Part shown: positions 19,931-32,800 of the stretch, in pieces
How positions within the stretch are numbered: position 1 is the stretch's first letter
How the letters are laid out: each line of letters starts with the position of its first letter
Source of the DNA: Pocillopora verrucosa
Taxonomy: Eukaryota > Cnidaria > Anthozoa > Scleractinia > Pocilloporidae
Assembly (NCBI RefSeq): GCF_036669915.1
Contig: NC_089316.1
Coordinates: 5,719,771-5,783,770 of the forward strand
DNA length: 64,000 nt
Direction of reading: 5' to 3'
Program-made: the position numbers and the translations under genes
Notes under the pieces: generated by a model
Database searches by the model: none
Told to the model about the DNA's origin: nothing
What the model saw: only the letters and a program-made list of their open reading frames with translations

Positions 19931-22456
19931 CTAATTAGAACTATCAAAAGCAGGGTTTACGCGTTCACAACCTGAACTAACCGAGAACTGAGTTACTTCT
20001 TGTCTGATGCCATTCGCATCGTTCATCTCCTGCCTGAAGAACAGAATATACATTTTGGGCAAAAATAGACAACAAAGGAAACCATAGGCGCTCAACAAAG
20101 TTGTTACACAGTCCACAACAGTTACATACCATCCATCCAAGGATAATTCTACCGGGTGATAACAAAGCAATGAGAACAAAAAGATGTACATGGAAAAGGC
20201 GATTTGTTTGGCCTCGTTGAAATTTTCAGGAATGTTCCTAATCTTAAAGGCACAGAATGTGGACAAAAGCATTTGGAAGAAAATGTAAAAACATGTTACT
20301 AAGAATAGAGATTTTCCAAGTGAGCTGGAGTATGCCTTGCATTCGTTAAAGGTGTAACGTTTTGGATATATATGTTGCATGTTAAAGGGTGGATCCAAAA
20401 GCAACCATGGCATCAGCACCGACAACAGTGGAGCTAGAGATGCTATAACAATCCCAACTTGAGCTTTGTTTGGAAGAGAAGTGAATTCCAAACTGGTCAT
20501 AATTGGAACCCGAAAAGCACTGGAAATACGCAACACCTTAACCAATAAGACGGAGAGGCAGAAGTTATAGGTCAGATAACGTAACGGGTATATGATCATG
20601 CAATTTGGATTCGTGGATATAAAGATATTAATGAATACTAAAGACAATAAGGACAAAATTGTGAGTAAAAGAACAAGGTTTAGTTCTCGATTGGAAGCCT
20701 TGACAATGGGACTATTCCAGAATTTATAGAGAGTTGCCAGACAAAGTAACGTAACGAGTACACCGAGGGTAGCAAAGGTAAGAATTAAAATTCCACTTGC
20801 ACTACCATAATTTAAATTAGCGGAGGGTAAGGCGACACACTCTGTTTTAGCCTGGTTGGATATTTTTCCGATGGGGCATTCACTGCAGCTTTCAGAACCA
20901 GCAGATGGGCTGATGGTTCCACCAAGACACGGAAGGCACTGCCAACAACAAGGAGAGGTAAAAGATTTCCTTGTTCCAGGAGGACACTGTTCCGAGCATT
21001 CAGATTTAGGAGGGCGACCAGATTTAGTCGTCCAATTCAGGGCTTCATGAAAAATCAAGCGAGTTTCGTTCCTCTTTGAATTTTTCCATTCTCCTATCAG
21101 CACCATTTTTACACTCTCGACATCTCCATTGGGTACAGTACTGAAAATGTCGTAATACGCCGAACCCCTGTTACCAAATCGATCGAACTTGATTTTTCCA
21201 GTCAGTCCGTCAAAATTTACTCTGCCAAGAAGCTTCTGCACTTCAAAACTATTGGCTATCTGCAATTTCGCCCGATCTTTGGTCTCGTTATGGCTAAAAT
21301 TTCGATTGAAAATATCTACCGCATGTGCCACGGCATATACGGCGTCGATGATGTACGGAACATAGGAGCTGTAGCTTTCTGTAATCAAGTTGTTAGAGCA
21401 CTGCTCGATTTGGCGATGAACACACTTCTTGCTCCTCAAAAGCTTCCATATTTCGCTTGTACTGTAGTTCCATTCAGAAAAACTTCTATTGTCTCTCCCT
21501 CTGACCAATATGTCTTTTAAATATTCCTTGAAGCCAAAGTCGCTGAATTCGTGCAATTGAAATCCCAAAGAGCTCTCGAGAATACCTTCTATTGGCAGTG
21601 TGGAAGTTAGAGGAGCACTGCTGAAAATCCACACACGTCCAGTTAGGTTTTGCTTCTGAACCTCTGCTAAAAACTTCGTTCGATAATTTTTGTATAACCA
21701 TAAGATCACAACTTTGACATTGTGCATCTGTTTAAGCTTTCTAACTATCTTCGAAATACTCAAATTCAGACTTTCGTGGCGTACGAACTGCGTCAAGGCA
21801 ATGCAGAACGAGCTTTTTCTTGACGTACTTTCGCTAACTACTGCCCATGCTCCATTTCGTCCATACGAATCATCTAGTGCAACGACAGCAACATAACTCC
21901 AATTGAAGTGTGTAACCAAGTCAACCATCGCTTTTGCAAGAAAAGTATCCGAAGGCACTGTTCGAAATAAATGGTCATAAGTAAGTGAGCTAAGTTCAGC
22001 ACTAGTAGCTGATCCACTTATGCTCGAAACATTGAGCATCCGTAGAAATCCAGCAATAAATAGCGCTGTGCTAGATTCCTTTGGGCCTATTAAAGAAACG
22101 ATGGCTTTCTTTTTTGTGGCATTTTGGCTTAAATTGACACAAGAATTAACAGTTAAAAGTTTGTAAACAAGTCTTGCAGCTTTTGAGAGGTTTCCACAGT
22201 AATCCCTTATGTCATATCCAAGGGAAATATTCGAAAGAAGACTTGTGTCGTTGTTTATTCGTTCGATTGCGAAGATCATAGCCTGCATGCCACCAAGTCC
22301 TGTCAAATATATCTCTCCACATTGTCTCCCTGGCTGGTCTGGTGGCTGGTGTACGTTGAAAAGTCCGCCCAACATGATATCGCTGTCTCTGTATGGAGCC
22401 TGAACAGCAACATAGAAGCAGAAGAAAAGAAACAACTGGTAGTGCAACGAACTCAT
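19931..22456 (-). CDS. Family C GPCR, intronless (receptor C)
   Basis: Encodes 841 residues and starts directly at MSSLHYQLFLFFCFYVAVQA, supporting this Met as the shared start. It has flytrap domain, nine-cysteine domain (SECSEQCPPGTRK, CCWQCLPC), seven helices and tail MNDANGIRQEVTQFSVSSG. Both first-lobe cysteines (RQCGE, DYCGN) and the GSATSAELS motif are present. Relative to A and D it lacks two residues in the region reading DIFSTVPNGD. Its middle ligand-domain segment (NETRLIFHEALNWTTKSG) is nearly the same as in F although F is B-like on either side. Role as for A. Confidence 0.93.
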   Translation of the reverse strand: MSSLHYQLFLFFCFYVAVQAPYRDSDIMLGGLFNVHQPPDQPGRQCGEIYLTGLGGMQAMIFAIERINNDTSLLSNISLGYDIRDYCGNLSKAARLVYKLLTVNSCVNLSQNATKKKAIVSLIGPKESSTALFIAGFLRMLNVSSISGSATSAELSSLTYDHLFRTVPSDTFLAKAMVDLVTHFNWSYVAVVALDDSYGRNGAWAVVSESTSRKSSFCIALTQFVRHESLNLSISKIVRKLKQMHNVKVVILWLYKNYRTKFLAEVQKQNLTGRVWIFSSAPLTSTLPIEGILESSLGFQLHEFSDFGFKEYLKDILVRGRDNRSFSEWNYSTSEIWKLLRSKKCVHRQIEQCSNNLITESYSSYVPYIIDAVYAVAHAVDIFNRNFSHNETKDRAKLQIANSFEVQKLLGRVNFDGLTGKIKFDRFGNRGSAYYDIFSTVPNGDVESVKMVLIGEWKNSKRNETRLIFHEALNWTTKSGRPPKSECSEQCPPGTRKSFTSPCCWQCLPCLGGTISPSAGSESCSECPIGKISNQAKTECVALPSANLNYGSASGILILTFATLGVLVTLLCLATLYKFWNSPIVKASNRELNLVLLLTILSLLSLVFINIFISTNPNCMIIYPLRYLTYNFCLSVLLVKVLRISSAFRVPIMTSLEFTSLPNKAQVGIVIASLAPLLSVLMPWLLLDPPFNMQHIYPKRYTFNECKAYSSSLGKSLFLVTCFYIFFQMLLSTFCAFKIRNIPENFNEAKQIAFSMYIFLFSLLCYHPVELSLDGWYVTVVDCVTTLLSAYGFLCCLFLPKMYILFFRQEMNDANGIRQEVTQFSVSSGCERVNPAFDSSN

Positions 22457-23260
22457 AGCAATACTCTTCTTTCCTCTTTTTACTTGTTAGTGAAGCCAAC
22501 GCATAGACATTAATTATTTGTACGTAGGTGTATTTTGGACATAAGGTAGTGATCAGTGACTTTTTATGTTAATTTCAATTCAGAAACCTGAAGTTTTACT
22601 CTACAAACAACAGCCAATTGTTATCACTTGTGAGCGTCTAGCTCGCTGGTTTATCTATATGTAATAAATTAATGGTAACCACATGTAGGGGGTGGTTAAA
22701 AATTAAAACGATCTCGGAGATTGTAATGCTAGCTTTATGCAAAACAAATTAAAACCATCGCTCCTAACTTTTCATTTTGTCTTGTTTTTTTTCGCTCTCC
22801 CTCTCAATTTTTTCAAGAAGTTACCATATTGGAGAGAACGGAAGAAAAACAGAAGCATACCTTTGTTTGCTTTTCTAATTAAAAACTAGCCTAACAGTTT
22901 GACGCAGTTGTTAAATGGAGCTGTTGCGCGGCGAATAAAGAGACAAAAATAATAATATAACTACCTAGAACCTACTTTCTAAATTACGACGCAATTTTTT
23001 TACAGATTAATTTTTCTGAACTTGACACTAATTTGCATATTAATTCAAACGCACCTTCTTACCAACAGTGTTAAAATAACTTCCAATAAAATAAATAAAT
23101 GTTTCACTAAATTAGAAGACAGGAAGTTAATTAGAACATCACTCTGCCCGGATGTCACCATATGCTTTTCAAAACAACGTTTTCTTATTTTGCCATCGGA
23201 GAAGCTATCTAGACCTTCCGCTGGTCAAACCTTCTCAGAAACATAACAAAAAAACAATCC
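22457..23260 (-). promoter_or_regulatory. Conserved 5' flank of receptor C
   Basis: Carries the same ordered landmarks as the A flank, including 'gacgcagttgttaaatggag', 'gctgttgcgcggcgaataaa' and 'cggagaagctatctagacct'. The match ends near 23.4 kb, where RTK-intron relic sequence begins. Confidence 0.4.
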
Positions 23261-23419
23261 GTAGCACTGTCTAGTGTTTTGAGACCTCGTTTCTTACTCA
23301 AAGGTTTCAACGGTTTAGCTTTAAATATATTTGCAATGTAGTGTCCGTTAGAAAAATGAATTTTCCTCAATAATAAATTAACTTTCGTTTATTTACAAGT
23401 CTCACACACACACTCACAC

Positions 23420-25860
23420 AAAGCAGATGTTTTTGTGAAGTCGACGTTTTGAATTTCCGTAGATTGCACTTCACTGGAAATAATTGTCAATTTCATGTCT
23501 TAAACGGCGATGGAAAATCAACCGTCACGTTAAAAGAAGTTTAAGGCTTAACACAAGATTGGCAGATTGGAAGAAGCAGGCGAAACTGTTTTTGATACTT
23601 ACATTGAAAATACTTGAAAAATACGTAAGCTGGAACAAATGTACGCATAGGTCAGTGTTTTTATGTGTAATTTAGTATGATCAACCGAGTAGATGACGTA
23701 AATTGGCCCCCGTAATGAGTTTGGAGGCTGACGTTTCGAGCGTTAGCCCTTCGTTAGAGCGAATGGCGAAGGGCTAACGCTCGAAACGTCTGCTTCGAAA
23801 CTCTTTACGGTGGCCAATTTACGTTAACAACTCGGTTGATCATACTAACTTACCCTCTTATTCTCTCTTATTGACGCAGCACCACAGTTTCCTTGGAAAC
23901 TTACCCCTTTATAAATGTTTTTATGGTTTTAGTTAATATACTGTGTCGAAAAAACCGATCAGTCCATACTGATGGTTATTTTTAGTCCGGGAAGATGTAG
24001 GGACTTCAGAACCCTACAAGTTCAATTTTGTCTTCACAATTGTTGGTTTTTTGTTGTTGTTGTCGTTGTCAAAATGGAGACAGTCAATCCAAATAAATAT
24101 TGTGTATAAAATAATGGATAAAAATCGCTCGCACCCACTTTTCATGGCATAAATCTCCATTTAACCTGTAAACTATATGGGCGAGTGCACGTTTCTTCTA
24201 AAAAATGGACGAAAATCAGTGATTCAAGAAAACCAGAATTATTGTGAATATGAGAACTACTGTCGATGACTAAACATTGGAAACAGACAACCCAAGCTAA
24301 AAGCTTGGAGTTTGCTTGTTTATTTGTTTCATGGTTGTTGATTTGTTGATTTTGCTTGATTTGTTCCTATTGTTTTGATTGTGGTTTTTGTGGTATTTTG
24401 TCCTTTTTAATATTATTTTATTGTTGTTTTTGTCTTGGTATGCTGCTTTTGTTTGACACAGCGGTGTACTGTACCTTGCGCATTAGTCAGGAAGCCAATC
24501 TTCAGGAGAAACAGGCAAACGATTCTTGCTATCCGTGACGTCATCTTCGTGGAAGATTACCGCGCTGTACTTTACGCCTGTGTTGAGAAGGAAACACCGG
24601 GCGGTTTTAAAACACAATTGATTTCCTGATTAATCTTTCAGAACGATTTCAAATCAAGGTTCGGTAGAAAAGGAGTTGAAATCACAGAGCAAAAGAAAAC
24701 CAATGAAAGACACGGGGCAATGGTAGATGAGTAACTTGTGCAGCCATAGGTGGCCCAAGCTCCAGCTGTGAGATGATCATCTTGCGAAGTAACAGTCATG
24801 GCCGAATTATAAGAGTTCGTATGGGAATATTTACAACCGCTCTTAGAAATAAAAAAACAAAAATACTTCACTTTACTTCCACAGTGCATCGCTTGTTATC
24901 TGACTACTTACTATGTTGAAGGGAACCCATGTTAGCGAGTTATCAATTTCGAAGTTTTCTAAAGGGCTTTCTGATGTACGTAGAAAACCTCGTAAAGGAT
25001 AACTCACTAACGTGGGTTCTCTTCAACGTATTAAACGTCAGATAGCAAGCGATACACGGGGGGGGGGGGAGCTTCTTTCTAGAAATGGTGGATATGCATT
25101 CATCCTTCCGTATATTTGCTGTACATTCACGAAAACCCTTCCAAATTGATCTCCCTTGCACTCTCCCTCGCCTGTTTTTGTGTCCAGATTACAAAGACAG
25201 TACCATATAGTCTCCGAGACCAATGAATATTTAATGCCTGCGCGGGGGGAGGGAGGTTTACTTATCCAACACTTTTTCAAAGGTGAGCCTTAAAAATCCC
25301 CACCAAATGCATGTTGTACATCTTCTGTACCCTTAACTCCTGAGGGTGACCAAGACACAATTTCTCTCTACAACATTTAAACAGTAACAAGCAGGCAAGG
25401 CGTAAGGATAAAGAAAAATATCAATAAGGAATTATTAGTTGATCTAATACCAAATTCCCTGAACTAATTATACCATCACAAGAATTACATTGTAAGTCAG
25501 CCATTAAGGAGAATTACTACGGAGATCTTGGAGTGAAAAGGTTAAAGCTAACTCTCCCAGCATACGTTGCTTTGTTTTGTACTTATGAGAAGCTTGTTCT
25601 GAATCATAAACAATGACTTACTGTAGTTGATGAGTTCCTTACTTTTGGTATCACCAATGTAAGGAAATTGAGATAATGATCTCACTTGCGAGAGAAAGAC
25701 TAATTCCAAAGGTAATCATTTCCATCATGAAATGAGTCTTGTCCGTACCCTTTTACCCTCCTCTCAGTGATGTTTAATTCACAAAGCAGATGTGATTCCA
25801 TTGTGAGACAATCAATACAAATTAAATATTCTTGTATTTTAGACTGGAACTATTAATTTT
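23420..25860 (+). pseudogene. Exon-depleted relic of the RTK-TMEM241 block
   Basis: Successive segments match, in the same order and orientation, widely spaced parts of the intact locus: 23420-23580 matches RTK intron at 32.91-33.08 kb, 23575-24115 matches 36.43-36.97 kb, 24115-24890 matches 38.71-39.42 kb, 24940-25235 matches 39.46-40.05 kb, and 25245-25860 matches 41.97-42.59 kb. The last segment includes TMEM241 exon 2 (reading FTYPT then FQ and a GTGAGC donor) and the first bases of exon 3 ('agactggaac'). All RTK exons between are deleted. With the 3' stump at 2.7 kb this is the other half of a decayed duplicate. Confidence 0.85.
23672..23848. repeat. Palindromic fold-back MITE
   Basis: The termini TTAGTATGATCAACCGAG and CTCGGTTGATCATACTAA are perfect inverted repeats. 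The centre is also palindromic (GTTAGCCCTTCG against CGAAGGGCTAAC), so almost the whole 177 bases can fold. It has a paralogous position in RTK intron 2 (36537-36711), so it predates the block duplication. Confidence 0.85.
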
Positions 25861-26840
25861 TTTACCAAATGACTTTTTTGCCACGCAATAGCTGAAATTA
25901 AAAAACCTGCATCAAACAGCAAGCTTATATTTTAATCAGAAAAGCAAACGAGACATGATTCTGATTAATTTCGCTGTTTCGAAAGAGAAAAAACCAACTC
26001 TATTGGGCGTGTATAGTTTCCTTTGTTGCGTATTTTACGATGCAATTTAAGCTAAACATTGAAAGTTGTGAGGAAGCTGATGAGAAAGAAATGTTTCCTG
26101 AAAACAAAATTATCAACGCGCTGAAGCGTAACAGAGGGAATATTAACCCTTTTACAACATTTAAACAATCGGGTTGAAAATGATCTGGTAATTTCTCTCT
26201 CGATAACAGTGCTTTGGACGTGTTGGCTGATCGTCCGTGTGAAAGAAGTCCTCAAAAGGGACTGTTGTCGTTGCGGTATTCGATGTTTCGAGTGCGTGAA
26301 AGAAGGTCATCATAGAAGCCCATATTGTCAAAACGACAAGTCCTATCATCGCAAAGGAGAACCTTGGAACCAGATATTTTCCCGTCCGGCCCGACCTGAA
26401 TCATTCAATAAGCATTTTTCCATATCTTCCCCTTGGTCCACCTTCCTAAGATTTGGATACACAGGGTGGGAAGGTTTTCCTGCTCTTGCTCGCGCCATCG
26501 CCTTCGGCCCTCATACGGGGATGTTTACATTGTGTTTTTACATGGAACGTATGCGGGGCCTTGCGGGTCATGTGACGATAAATCTTAGCCTTACACTTCC
26601 TTGACCTAGTCCTTAGTTTTCTCTCCTGGTTGTTACAGACTTCCTTAGAGATTTGTTATAAATAATGAATAAGGTGTTTTATAAAGGAAACACCATCTAC
26701 TGAACTTATTAGATTGCCAATTCTCGCAAACTTCTGGCTAGATAATACATTTCTATTGTTATGACAACTAATGTGATAATGAGTCCAGGGAGTTAGGATG
26801 TTAACCCCCACACTGTGCTATCAAGCCATACGTGATTAGA

Positions 26841-29800
26841 TTAAAAATGTGTATTTTTATCTCCTTTTCCTTCATCCTTCCCTTCTTGGTCATTGTCTAA
26901 AGGAAGTTGTCCGTCAAACTGGACGGGACTCGCGGGCTCCAGGACTGGTTGTGAGCTCTGCGTTGCTGTTTCAGGATCGGACAAAAATTCTTCTGGTATT
27001 CGACGGAAGGATGTTTCGTCATAAGGAGTATCGTCTTCTTCTTCTTCTCCTTCCTCTTCCATTTCGCCTTCGAGCTCCAAGTAGTCCTACGAAACAATAA
27101 CAACAGGCAATGAGGTGTTTAACAGGCAACGTACTACAAACGAAAAAAAAACCAACAACAACAAAAAAACGCAGTAACACAAAATGGTTTTTGGACGGGA
27201 GTCGAGGAAAAGGAAAAGACGTGAATCTACAAGGGAACACTGAGAAGGAGTAGAACGATAAGCTATGATACGATAATTAACTGTTACTCAAAAACAACCA
27301 AATCGATGAAATAACGCGGATATTGAAATGGGATAAGTACTCATAACAATTAATCCTTAAGTTTGCCGCTGCCACACTTCAGCTATTAATGAAGTAATCT
27401 CAAAATCAAGGTCAAAGATGTTTACTTAAAATGTTGCTCATAAATTGAGTAACTCTATAATTATGACTTACACTATCCTCCAATAACATTCTTTCGGTGA
27501 GCTTAACAATATCCTCGAAAGTTGGCCTTTCCTTTGGGTCAGCGTGCCAGCAATTTGTCATTATTTCATATCTGAAAAGCGATTGAAATAAGTTCAACTT
27601 ATTTTAAAATGAACGAAAAGCATAGATGTAAGCTTGAAAAAAAACAGAATCGATCTTCAAATTGTGCCTAATAACTTAATAACACTCAGTTACATCAAGA
27701 GTTTGAGACTAGCCGGGAGAAAATGAACCATTAAAACTCTCCCATTATTATGCAAATATATTTTTCTTTAATATTCCTACTATTAAGATTTAACGATTAC
27801 AGGAAAGGTGACGTCAGCTACCCAGGAATATTACAGCAAAAAGCATGCTCTCAAGTCGCTAGCCTCCTCTAAGAATAAGTGTTAACTGGCCCATTAAGTT
27901 AGCAGTTAGCAGCCATGGAGAGCCAGGCTGACGAAGTCTGACGAGACGAAAACATCTCTCTTAGTCTTGGTAGTCTACTCAGTCAGCCAGCCAGCTGACC
28001 GGCAAGGAGCCTGCAACCAGACTCTAAATGGGCCTGGGACAGAAGCTGTGAAGCACGCAGGTACGAGCTGGCAAAAGATGCGAACGCGTGAGAGTCTTAT
28101 ACTCAATTTTAGTGCCAGACTGCTAACAGACTCACCGTACACTCGTTTCGCTCACCCAATCAATTCTGGCTGGCTTAGCCGCGCGTACCGCAGCGCTAAT
28201 AGGAGGCTGGAGGCAGACTAACCATCCAGCGGTCACCACAGATGATGACACCTTTGCGTCCTTTAGTTATTTAACTATTAAGCCCAAGTTTTCAGCGATT
28301 CCAGTTTATATTGGAGTGAGTTAAAAGAAAACAGCAGAATTCCTCACAAATGTTATTTCACGTACATTTCATCAGTGCATCTCTCAGGTCTTAACAACCT
28401 TTCTCCTCTTCTCAAAGCTTCAACAATCTCCTGTCCTCCCAAAGCAGCATACGGGACATTGCCTTCAAAAGAGACAGACAAAAGGCAAAAAAAAAAGAAG
28501 ATTTTAAATTTGTTTTGATGTGTCTTCATAAGGACTGAGAGTAAATTTGAGAGACTGATATTTAAAACAAACAAACAAATAAAAAACAAAACAAAATCAA
28601 AACAAAAAAACATAAAAAACTTAGAAAGCCAATGCAACAATTGACGAGAAAAAGATGGACAATAAACAAAAAAGAATAAATAAATAAGTACAGATTGTAA
28701 ATAAATAAAAAATAAACAGATAAAATGTGTTCCTTTAAACCATTGCACAGCGCTAGGAATTACTTTTTCGTTCCCCTTCATTGTAATCTCAAAATGTTTT
28801 TCATCCTTGGGCTATTTGTAGTAATGCATTTAAATACCAGACTACCTTGAAAAAACGGATACAAATATTAACCCTTTAAACCCTAACAGTGACTAGCATC
28901 TAATTTCTCCCTACAATATCACTTCTGAATCACACATTACAGTCATGAGAATAGAGGAAATGATCACCAGGGAAGGAACCTTTTGATTGGCAAACAAATT
29001 CTCCTTGTCAGCATCTCAGGAAATGTATAAAGAACAGTGTGGAGAATATGCATACTGATATTATGGTGTAAAGGGTCAGCCATAAACAAGAAGCCAATGC
29101 AACTCACCACCAGTTTCAATTTCCCACAAAACAACACCGTATGCCCATCTGGTTTAAGAAAAAAAGACAAATAAATAGTTTATCAAACGTCGTTATTGGT
29201 TTACACAAACACGACACTTTCGAAATTATTGTCGGTCAGTGTTACACATGGAATTACTGCGTGAAGTATCACTTAACTTACCACTCACTTTAGCACAATG
29301 GTAGAGCATTGCATTGCGAAATCCGTAAGCGTGATGTTCTATGTCTCTTGGCAGATTAATTTTTTTTTTCTGTGCCTCGCTTGTGAAAAATGAATGAAGT
29401 TTTATCTCTCAGGAAGATAGCAGTCTGTATAGCTTTTAGCCATAAAATACTTACACATCACTCTCAGAAGTATAGGAGTAGTCTTGCAGTGATTCCAAAG
29501 CCATCCACCTGACCGGAAGTTTACCCTGCATTAGGTAAAAGATAATTCTAAAATAACTTGAAACTACATTCGACTCTTTTAGGAAACAGAATACCTGTCT
29601 GCGGAATTAACTCGCACCAGTTACATGCCAAGGTCTACAAATCAAAGCAGCTGATAAATTCATATACTTTTAACACATATTGTTATGTACCTAGACTTTT
29701 ACTCAGCAAAACGAGCACTGCGATTAATTGATTCTTGGTCACGTGCCCCTGATCAAATAATTCAAAGGTATCCCGACTGGGATACAATTACGCAGTTGTT

Positions 29801-32800
29801 GCCCGCGCGCCGAATACAACAGCATGTTTTTGCTATATGATTGTTTAAGGGAAAGTCTAAATATATAACAAAGCACTTAAGGTATGGTCTCTCGGGAAAC
29901 TAACTAGTTATTTATGTTTTGTTATTATTTATGTTATTTTTATTTTGTCCTGATGTTTCGTCTCGGGAAACATCAGGACTCTCGGGAAAACAAAACCAAC
30001 CGTTTCCCTCTGGACCATATGTTTAGTGTATATTGTAAAACACAACTGCAAGATTAGACAACATCAGTTTAGTAAGTAAGATGCATGGATCGGGTCTTAC
30101 CCCGGTTGTAGTTTCGTACGCCCCACTTTCATAGATATCACGAGCGAGTCCGAAGTCTGCCACCATCGGTATGCGGTTCTTTCCTAAAAGCACGTTTCTG
30201 CAGGCAAGGTCCCGATGTACACACTAAAGAGAAAATTCAAAGGATATCTTTTATCTACGAAAATTTTCGAGTTTTATTTTCATTGAGCCCTGAGAAGATG
30301 ACACTCTTTGTACCAGAAAATGTAGAAAGAGGAATCCTGAAAGACTAACAGGTTCAACATACAACTTCATAATTTCAACTTTAACGAGCCTTGGTTTTGA
30401 AGCTAGGACGCCTTTATCACTTGTTTTACGAAGAGTGATTAACCTATTACCGCAATTCCTCAGAGCGGTTGACTCGAAGAGGTTACATTGAGGACATTTG
30501 TTTGGGGAAATTAATTTTTTTTGCAGAAAAAAAGTTAGGAATACATGGTGGACCCGTATCTATTTGCATTCTTTTCTTCCTTGAATCTATATTGAAAAAA
30601 CGTTAGGAATCCATGGTGGACCCGTATCTATTTGCATTCTTTTCTTCCTTGAATCTATATTGAAAAAACGTTAGGAATCCATGGTGGACCCGTATCTATT
30701 TTTGTCGTTTCTGTAGCAGAACTTTATTGTAGCAAGGGAAAAACCTTAAAAAATCTACAGGAGGGGTATAGAAAAGAGAAATTGCCAGACCACTCTTAAA
30801 TTCGCCTCTCCCTCTTAAAAAAGGCTTCAAAAATACACCCAATAAATTACCAACTGATAAAAACTTTGTGACTCAAATGGAATGCTTACGAATCTTATCA
30901 TGGTGGTTTTCCTACCTTCATTTTTGCCAAGTGATTCATTCCCTTCGCAATGCCGTACGCGAAGCGAGTTTTTTCAGCATTGGTTATTCCTTTGGAGTCC
31001 TCCTGCTCAGTATCCTTGTTTTTTACGTTGACGTAATTAGGGTCTTTGAAGTTCTCTTCTCTGTGCTTCCGAAGGTAATCCAGCAAGCAGCCGTTTTCAG
31101 CAAACTTAACTACGACCCACAGAGGACCTGTGGAAGAAACAAACGATGCGAGATCGGGACGTGAGGATTACGTTTACCCCTTGACCGATTGCGCAAAAAA
31201 GGTTCTACCCAACGGCTTTTTTTTTGTCTTAAAGGAGCTTCCATCACAAACCTACTTTCTCTCTTTGCTTCCATATATAGCGAACCACAGCCAAACGACA
31301 GGATGATGGCGTCAGGGAGCATTGAAATAGAATCTCATTGTCTTTTCGCTGGTATGTACAACGAAATGTTGTCGTTATATGAGCACCATATTGGGATCTA
31401 CTACCACTATTCAAGCACTTTGGTATATTATTTGACTACAAGTGTCGATGGGGGCGTTACCTGACAATCAAATTCCATGTTGTTAGGTAAAAGATCACAG
31501 ATGGTGTCAAAATGTGGTTAGAACAAAAAAAGGGACACATGTGGTGCAGCTGAGTGTGTCACTGATGTTCTTGCCTCATTCTAATGTCTTCTGTGATCTT
31601 TTACTGCGCAGACTCAAGGTAAAGTGAAATCTATTTGTTTAATATGATAAAAAAAACAAAATGTTGTTAATGGTGACAACATCTATTCGTCTGCCCTCAA
31701 CTAGATGTTAAATAATAACGAATCAAATTGTGTGTATAATGCAGCCCATAGTAAAATTCTTTCTGGAGCATACCACATTAAACCCTGGACGCGTGGATCA
31801 ATATCAGTATCTGGGCAACTGCCCACCTACCCCTCCCCTAACCCAACATTAACCTTAACTTGTTGTCAATTAACTGTTGTTGAGTTAGGGGAGGGGTAGG
31901 TGATGTAATCTTGCGAAGCGATGATTCTTACCATCGTCTGAGCATGCTCCAATCAAGCTCACCACGTTCGGATGATTTCCGACAGAAGCCATGATGTTAA
32001 GCTCGTTGAACAAATCTCGTAACTCTAGTTCAGTTCCGTGTTCTGGCGGAATAATTAAAAAAAGTTAACCCTTTAACTACTGTGAGTGACCAAGACAGAA
32101 TTTCTCTCACAGTGCCAATATAATATCAAGCAGACAAAAAGTAAGAAAAAAAGAGAAACATCAATTAGCTGATCCAATATCAAATTCTCAGAACTAACAT
32201 CATAAGAATTGTACGACAGATAGTAAGGAGAATTGCTGATGAGATCTTGGGAGAGAAGGGTTTTATTAGTATGGGGAGTTCGACATCAAATATAGCTTGG
32301 AAACGAATTTCTCTTCAGCACGTTTGAGGAGAAACAATCCAGACTTTACTGTTTTTGTTTTTGCGTAAATAGAAAAGCATTTTCATTAAAAATGTGTAAA
32401 AAATTATTTCACATCAGCTTACATACTGCCATTTTTTTTGTTCACGCAGTAGTCAAAGTCATATATTTACAAAAAGCCTTATATTGTAGACGTAACCTTA
32501 TATAAAGAACTTACTTTTTAACATCTTTACAGCGCATTCAATGACTTTATTGTTTCGCATTAGGAATCCTTTCTTTACGACACCAAAAGCTCCAGCGCCA
32601 AGTTCGTCCCCAATCTTGAGGTAATCCCGCGGGATTTCAGGCCAATTTCGATGGAAGTTCTCTGGAACTTGAGCCAACTGGAGGTGTTGCCCATTAGACT
32701 CGTAAGGGTTTGTGTCACCAGCAGGACCGTAGGTTCTTCTCCCTTGCCTTAGTTGTAACTAAACAAGTTAAAAACATTATTAACAGAGCAGGGACTATAG

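Noticed and set aside
24435..24629. Plus-strand frame similar to one at 39.03-39.22 kb (KPI.RRNRQTI.AIRD)
   Set aside because: Both lie in the duplicated RTK upstream region, so similarity is explained by descent. No start, splice or family support.
28353..28781. 142-codon minus-strand frame around the kinase exon
   Set aside because: Only 28366-28462 is exon; the rest is low-complexity A/T-rich intron read-through.
29281..29375. Functional tRNA gene
   Set aside because: A-box is good but stems and B-box are degenerate; better explained as a SINE head.
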